Shown here piece after piece: positions 7,822 to 10,729 of a stretch of 10,729 nucleotides of DNA. Numbering within the stretch: the stretch's first letter is position 1; each line of letters starts with the position of its first letter. A program made the translations under genes and the position numbers. The notes under the pieces are model-generated. The model saw nothing but the letters and a program-made list of their open reading frames with translations. It was not told the DNA's origin and did no database searches. Source of the DNA: an uncultured Fusobacterium sp. (lineage in GTDB: Bacteria; Fusobacteriota; Fusobacteriia; Fusobacteriales; Fusobacteriaceae). Location of the stretch: assembly GCA_900543175.1 (NCBI GenBank), contig UQQO01000076.1, positions 1-10,729 on the forward strand. Reading direction: 5' to 3'.

Positions 7822-9204
7822 ATAAATTTACAAGAAAAAGTTTTAACTTACAAAGATGAGATTGTAAAAGGAATACAAGGAGCTGTACAAATAAAAAGTG
7901 TACAAGAGCCAGCTAAAGAGGGAAAACCTTTTGGAGATGGACCAGCTGCAGCACTACAATATTTCTTAGATTTAGGAGCTAAATTAGGATTTAAAGTTGA
8001 AAATTTTGATAACTATGCTGGAACTATTGAGTTTGGAGAGGGAGAAGAGGTTGTAGGTATCCTTGGACACGTAGACGTGGTGCCTGAAGGAGATGGATGG
8101 ATATATCCTCCATATAGTGGAACTATAGCTGATGGAAAAATATTTGGAAGAGGAACTCTTGACGATAAAGGACCATCTATGATCTGCTTATATGCTATGA
8201 AAGCTATCATGGATTCAGGAGTAAAATTAAATAGAAAAGTAAGAATGATAATTGGAGCTAATGAAGAAACTGGAAGCTTATGTATGGAACATTACTTCAA
8301 TACTTTAAAAATGCCTCAACCAACTATGGCATTTACTCCAGATTCTAGCTTTCCAGTAACATTTGCAGAAAAGGGAATTATCCGTGTTAAATTCACTCAA
8401 GAGTATAAAAATCTAGAAGGATTCTCATTTGCTGGTGGAAATGCTTTTAACTCTGTTCCTGATGGAGCAAAAGCTGTTATTCCTCAAGAGTTTACTGGAG
8501 ATCTATTATCTAAAGTAGAAGCTTACAACGAAGGAAAAGAGTTTAAAATCTCTGTTGAATTAAAAGATGGAAAATATTATGTTGCATCTGAAGGAAAATC
8601 TTCTCATGCTGCAAGACCTCACAAAGGATACAATGCTGTTAGTGCTCTATTTGCATTTTTAGGAACTGCTGAAATATTAAATGAAGATCTAAAAAATATA
8701 GTAGATTTCTTTAAAGAGTATGTAAAAATGGAAAATGATGGAACATCTTTTGGTGTAAACTTTGAAGATCATGAAACTGGTAAACTTACTTTAAATATTG
8801 GAAAGATGAATATTGCTGATGGAGCTATGGAAATTTGTGTAGATATGAGATGTCCAGTTCATGTACCTAATGATAAAGTTATTGATACTTTAAAAACAAA
8901 AGTAGAAGGAAAAGTAAACTTAGTTGTTGCTGGAAATACAGCTCCTCTATATGTTGCTAAGGATAGCTTCCTAGTTTCTACATTGATGAATATCTATAAA
9001 GATATTACTGGAGATGTTGAAGCTGAGCCAGTTGCTATTGGTGGAGGAACTTATGCTAGAGAGGTAACAAATGGAGTTGCTTTTGGAGCTCTTCTTTCAT
9101 CTCAAGTAGATAATATGCACCAAAAAAATGAGTGTTTAGAAATAGATAAGATTGATACTATTGCTAGAATCTATGTTGAGGCTATCTATCAACTAGCAAA
9201 ATAA
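7819..9204 (+). CDS. pepV: M20 family dipeptidase PepV (Xaa-His dipeptidase / Sapep type)
   Basis: This 461-aa cytoplasmic di-zinc or manganese dipeptidase hydrolyses dipeptides to free amino acids. The complete M20 metal site is visible: GHVD (His84, Asp86), TLDDKGPS (bridging Asp116), NEETG (catalytic Glu149 and metal Glu150), PDSSFP (Asp175) and DNMHQKNE (His434). These match the order and nearly the numbering of Lactobacillus delbrueckii PepV (His87, Asp119, Glu153/154, Asp177, His439; 470 aa). The lid domain lies at about 185-380 and has the substrate-binding SSHAARPHKG stretch. The second of two tandem ATGs was chosen for better spacing from the G-rich site; 7816 would add one Met. The gap after mlaA is under 20 nt and no promoter was found there, so it is probably co-transcribed with the envelope pair, though its job (peptide use) seems unrelated. 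An inverted repeat spans its stop codon. Confidence 0.93.
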   Translation: MINLQEKVLTYKDEIVKGIQGAVQIKSVQEPAKEGKPFGDGPAAALQYFLDLGAKLGFKVENFDNYAGTIEFGEGEEVVGILGHVDVVPEGDGWIYPPYSGTIADGKIFGRGTLDDKGPSMICLYAMKAIMDSGVKLNRKVRMIIGANEETGSLCMEHYFNTLKMPQPTMAFTPDSSFPVTFAEKGIIRVKFTQEYKNLEGFSFAGGNAFNSVPDGAKAVIPQEFTGDLLSKVEAYNEGKEFKISVELKDGKYYVASEGKSSHAARPHKGYNAVSALFAFLGTAEILNEDLKNIVDFFKEYVKMENDGTSFGVNFEDHETGKLTLNIGKMNIADGAMEICVDMRCPVHVPNDKVIDTLKTKVEGKVNLVVAGNTAPLYVAKDSFLVSTLMNIYKDITGDVEAEPVAIGGGTYAREVTNGVAFGALLSSQVDNMHQKNECLEIDKIDTIARIYVEAIYQLAK

Positions 9205-9233
9205 AAAAGTGCTAGTAAAAGTATATTTTTTTT
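9192..9233 (+). terminator. Possible intrinsic terminator across the pepV stop codon
   Basis: A perfect 7-bp inverted repeat, ACTAGCA (9192-9198) and TGCTAGT (9210-9216), encloses an 11-nt A-rich loop and contains the pepV stop. A run of eight Ts follows at 9226-9233, but nine bases separate it from the stem, so it is not a canonical terminator. It could be a weak terminator or a 3'-end stabilising hairpin. Confidence 0.4.
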
Positions 9234-9283
9234 AGTATTATATATTGAGGAACAAATTATATATTTACTAAGGAGATATTAAA

Positions 9284-10153
9284 ATGGAATGGAAAAATTT
9301 AACCATTGACGATAAAGAGATTATTGATGAATTCACCAAAGGGAAGTTTATAACTTGTGATTATAACTTTACAAATCTTTATCTTTGGAGTCAAGGGGAG
9401 AAGGCAACTTATGCTATAGAGAATAATGTTTTAATTGTAAGAGGATTATATGAGGGTAAATATTATTACTTTATGCCTGTACCTAGATCATTAGAATATT
9501 TAGATAATGCTAAAGAGATAATAAAAAATCTTTTAAATGAAAAAGTTCAAATTATTCTTGTACCTGAAAAATGGAAAAATTATCTTGAAGATAGTTTTAT
9601 TTTAGAAGAGAGAAGGGATAGCTTTGACTATGTTTACTCTTTAGAAAGTTTAGCTTATTTAAAGGGAAGAAAATATTCTAAAAAGAAAAATAGAGTTAAC
9701 AACTTTATGAAAACTTATAATTATACTTATGAAAAAATAACTTTTGAAAATATAAAAGAGGTTTTAGAATTTCAAGGAGATTGGTGTCACGATAAATCTT
9801 GTGAAATTATACCTGTTTTAAGAAATGAAGATATTGGAATCCACAATATTTTAAATCACTTTGACAAACTTGGAGTTAAAGGTGGAATGTTAAAAGTTGA
9901 TGGGAAGGTAATAGCTTACTCATTGGGAGAGGCACTAGATGATGAATATGTAGTAATTCACATTGAGAAGGGGCTTAATGAGTATATTGGAAGTTACCAA
10001 ATGATAAATATGATGTTTTTACAAAATGAGTTTAAAGATTATAAGTTTGTAAATAGAGAAGATGATTTTGGAGATTTAGGGCTTAGAGAGGCAAAGGAAT
10101 CTTACCATCCATTAGAGCTATTAAAGAAGTATGAGATTGTTGGAGTTAAATAG
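9284..10153 (+). CDS. DUF2156 protein (MprF C-terminal-like, GNAT-fold acyltransferase), soluble
   Basis: This 289-aa protein has no signal peptide or membrane segment, so it is cytoplasmic. It resembles DUF2156, the lysylphosphatidylglycerol synthase C-terminal family, with two GNAT-like halves. Recognisable features are the N-terminal FTNLYLWS stretch, the basic GRKYSKKKNRVNNF segment (about 127-140) typical of the family, the strand KGGMLKVDGKVIAYSLGEAL, and the closing VNREDDFGDLGLREAKESYHP. Full MprF joins such a domain to a membrane flippase and moves lysine from Lys-tRNA to phosphatidylglycerol. Here the flippase is absent, so aminoacyl-tRNA-dependent transfer to a lipid, peptide or small molecule is possible but unproven. 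The start has a near-perfect AAGGAGAT eight bases upstream. No convincing promoter was found in the 79-bp gap after pepV. It ends at a strong terminator. Confidence 0.8.
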   Translation: MEWKNLTIDDKEIIDEFTKGKFITCDYNFTNLYLWSQGEKATYAIENNVLIVRGLYEGKYYYFMPVPRSLEYLDNAKEIIKNLLNEKVQIILVPEKWKNYLEDSFILEERRDSFDYVYSLESLAYLKGRKYSKKKNRVNNFMKTYNYTYEKITFENIKEVLEFQGDWCHDKSCEIIPVLRNEDIGIHNILNHFDKLGVKGGMLKVDGKVIAYSLGEALDDEYVVIHIEKGLNEYIGSYQMINMMFLQNEFKDYKFVNREDDFGDLGLREAKESYHPLELLKKYEIVGVK

Positions 10154-10158
10154 ATAGT

Positions 10159-10198
10159 AAAAAGGCTGTTCAGATAATTAATCTGTTCAGCCTTTTTT
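10159..10198. terminator. Bidirectional intrinsic terminator between convergent genes
   Basis: AAAAAGGCTG (10159-10168) pairs with CAGCCTTTTT (10188-10197). After a TT/TT mismatch, CAGAT (10171-10175) pairs with ATCTG (10181-10185) around the loop AATTA. The T-run at 10193-10198 serves the rightward DUF2156 gene. The A-run at the left reads as Ts on the other strand and serves the leftward regulator gene, which ends at 10206. This is the clearest terminator in the window. Confidence 0.92.
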
Positions 10199-10205
10199 AT
10201 ATCAA

Positions 10206-10729
10206 CTACTCCTCTTCTAGTAACTTAAAATTTCTCCAAAACTTTTTTAATTCAATTTCATAAACTGGGATATCAGTAACTTCAAATTCTAAGTTAATTA
10301 AAGTTACTATCATATCTACTTTTCTATCTTGAGCTAAAAAATATTTTAATTTATAAACTGGAAGATATTGAATTACTTCAACATTATAAATTTTTTCTAA
10401 AAAATCTCCTACCTTTTTTCCAGCAAAATGATTTAATGAATTATCTACTATTATAATTTTTTTTCTATTGTTTTTTTGTTCTCTATTAATTTCACTTTGA
10501 ATAAATCTAGTTAATAAAATAACATCTTCTGTTTCAAAACTTCTAAAATATTTTCTCAATAGAGATTCTAAAAAATCAAAAAGTTCTAAATTATACTCTG
10601 GAAGATCTGAAACTTCAATATTTTTTTCTGATATATTAAACCTAGATTTAAAATCAGAAATTCTAATTAAATTTAAAATTTTATTTTTTAATCTCTTTTT
10701 AATTTCTATATCTTTAAATATATTTCTTT
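10206..10729 (-). CDS. PRD/EIIB-type transcriptional regulator (C-terminal part; 5' end outside window)
   Basis: The leftward frame is open to the right edge, giving 173 visible residues. The leftmost possible in-window start (TTG at 10559) sits inside the domain, so the gene begins outside. The visible N-terminal half is helical and PRD-like, ending with ETEDVILLTRFIQSEIN, the position where PRDs usually read 'EDE..YLALHF..A'. Then comes an EIIB-like domain: strand KKIIIVDNS, helix KKVGDFLEKIY, strand VEVIQYLP, then VDMIVTLI and VTDIPVYEI. This order is that of BglG/MtlR/Mga-type sugar regulators, whose helix-turn-helix or RNA-binding domain would lie upstream, off the window. Visible residues contain no cysteine and only one histidine, in the EIIB part. 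The usual EIIB cysteine is Asp or Asn here (codon at 10443-10445), and the PRD histidine position appears to be Arg. Such proteins have lost direct PTS phospho-control, or sense something else. The family call is from pattern only. Confidence 0.65.
   Translation of the reverse strand, partial: RNIFKDIEIKKRLKNKILNLIRISDFKSRFNISEKNIEVSDLPEYNLELFDFLESLLRKYFRSFETEDVILLTRFIQSEINREQKNNRKKIIIVDNSLNHFAGKKVGDFLEKIYNVEVIQYLPVYKLKYFLAQDRKVDMIVTLINLEFEVTDIPVYEIELKKFWRNFKLLEEE

Noticed and set aside
9236..9265. -10-like boxes (TATTAT, TATATT) ahead of the DUF2156 gene
   Set aside because: No acceptable -35 box lies 16-18 bp upstream of any of them. Such boxes are common by chance in this AT-rich gap.

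Overview
The window is an AT-rich stretch of an ordinary bacterial chromosome. It most likely comes from the Fusobacteriota, probably Fusobacterium. The clues are very low GC, almost exclusive use of AGA for arginine, Firmicute-style AddAB and PepV genes next to an outer-membrane gene (mlaA), and amino-acid catabolism genes. The genus is an inference; no rRNA or marker alignment was possible. Seven genes read rightward, and one truncated gene at the right edge reads leftward.

Left third (1-4390): the end of an AddB-type nuclease gene is fused by an ATGA stop/start overlap to an AddA-type UvrD-family helicase-nuclease. Together they form a RecBCD-like double-strand-break processing enzyme. Both proteins keep PD-(D/E)XK nuclease motifs, and AddB keeps four cysteines that fit an iron-sulfur staple.

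Middle (4391-9204): a textbook promoter (TTGAAA-17-TATAAT) drives a 400-aa threonine ammonia-lyase with a C-terminal ACT domain. A second good promoter (TTGAAA-17-TAGAAT) follows, then a tight run of three genes: an exported alpha/beta hydrolase, MlaA (11 nt overlap) and the M20 dipeptidase PepV (gap under 20 nt). The hydrolase and MlaA look like a cell-envelope lipid pair. PepV and the threonine lyase suit a peptide- and amino-acid-fermenting cell.

Right (9205-10729): a stand-alone DUF2156 (MprF C-terminal-like) acyltransferase-fold protein ends at a strong bidirectional terminator. Facing it is the 3' part of a PRD/EIIB-type transcriptional regulator that lacks the usual phosphorylatable residues in its visible part.

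No mobile element, CRISPR array, tRNA, rRNA or phage gene was seen. There is no gene-free stretch over 300 bases. The most interesting item is the overlapping hydrolase-mlaA pair, in which the MlaA signal peptide has a poor lipobox. Nothing here is convincingly a new system.
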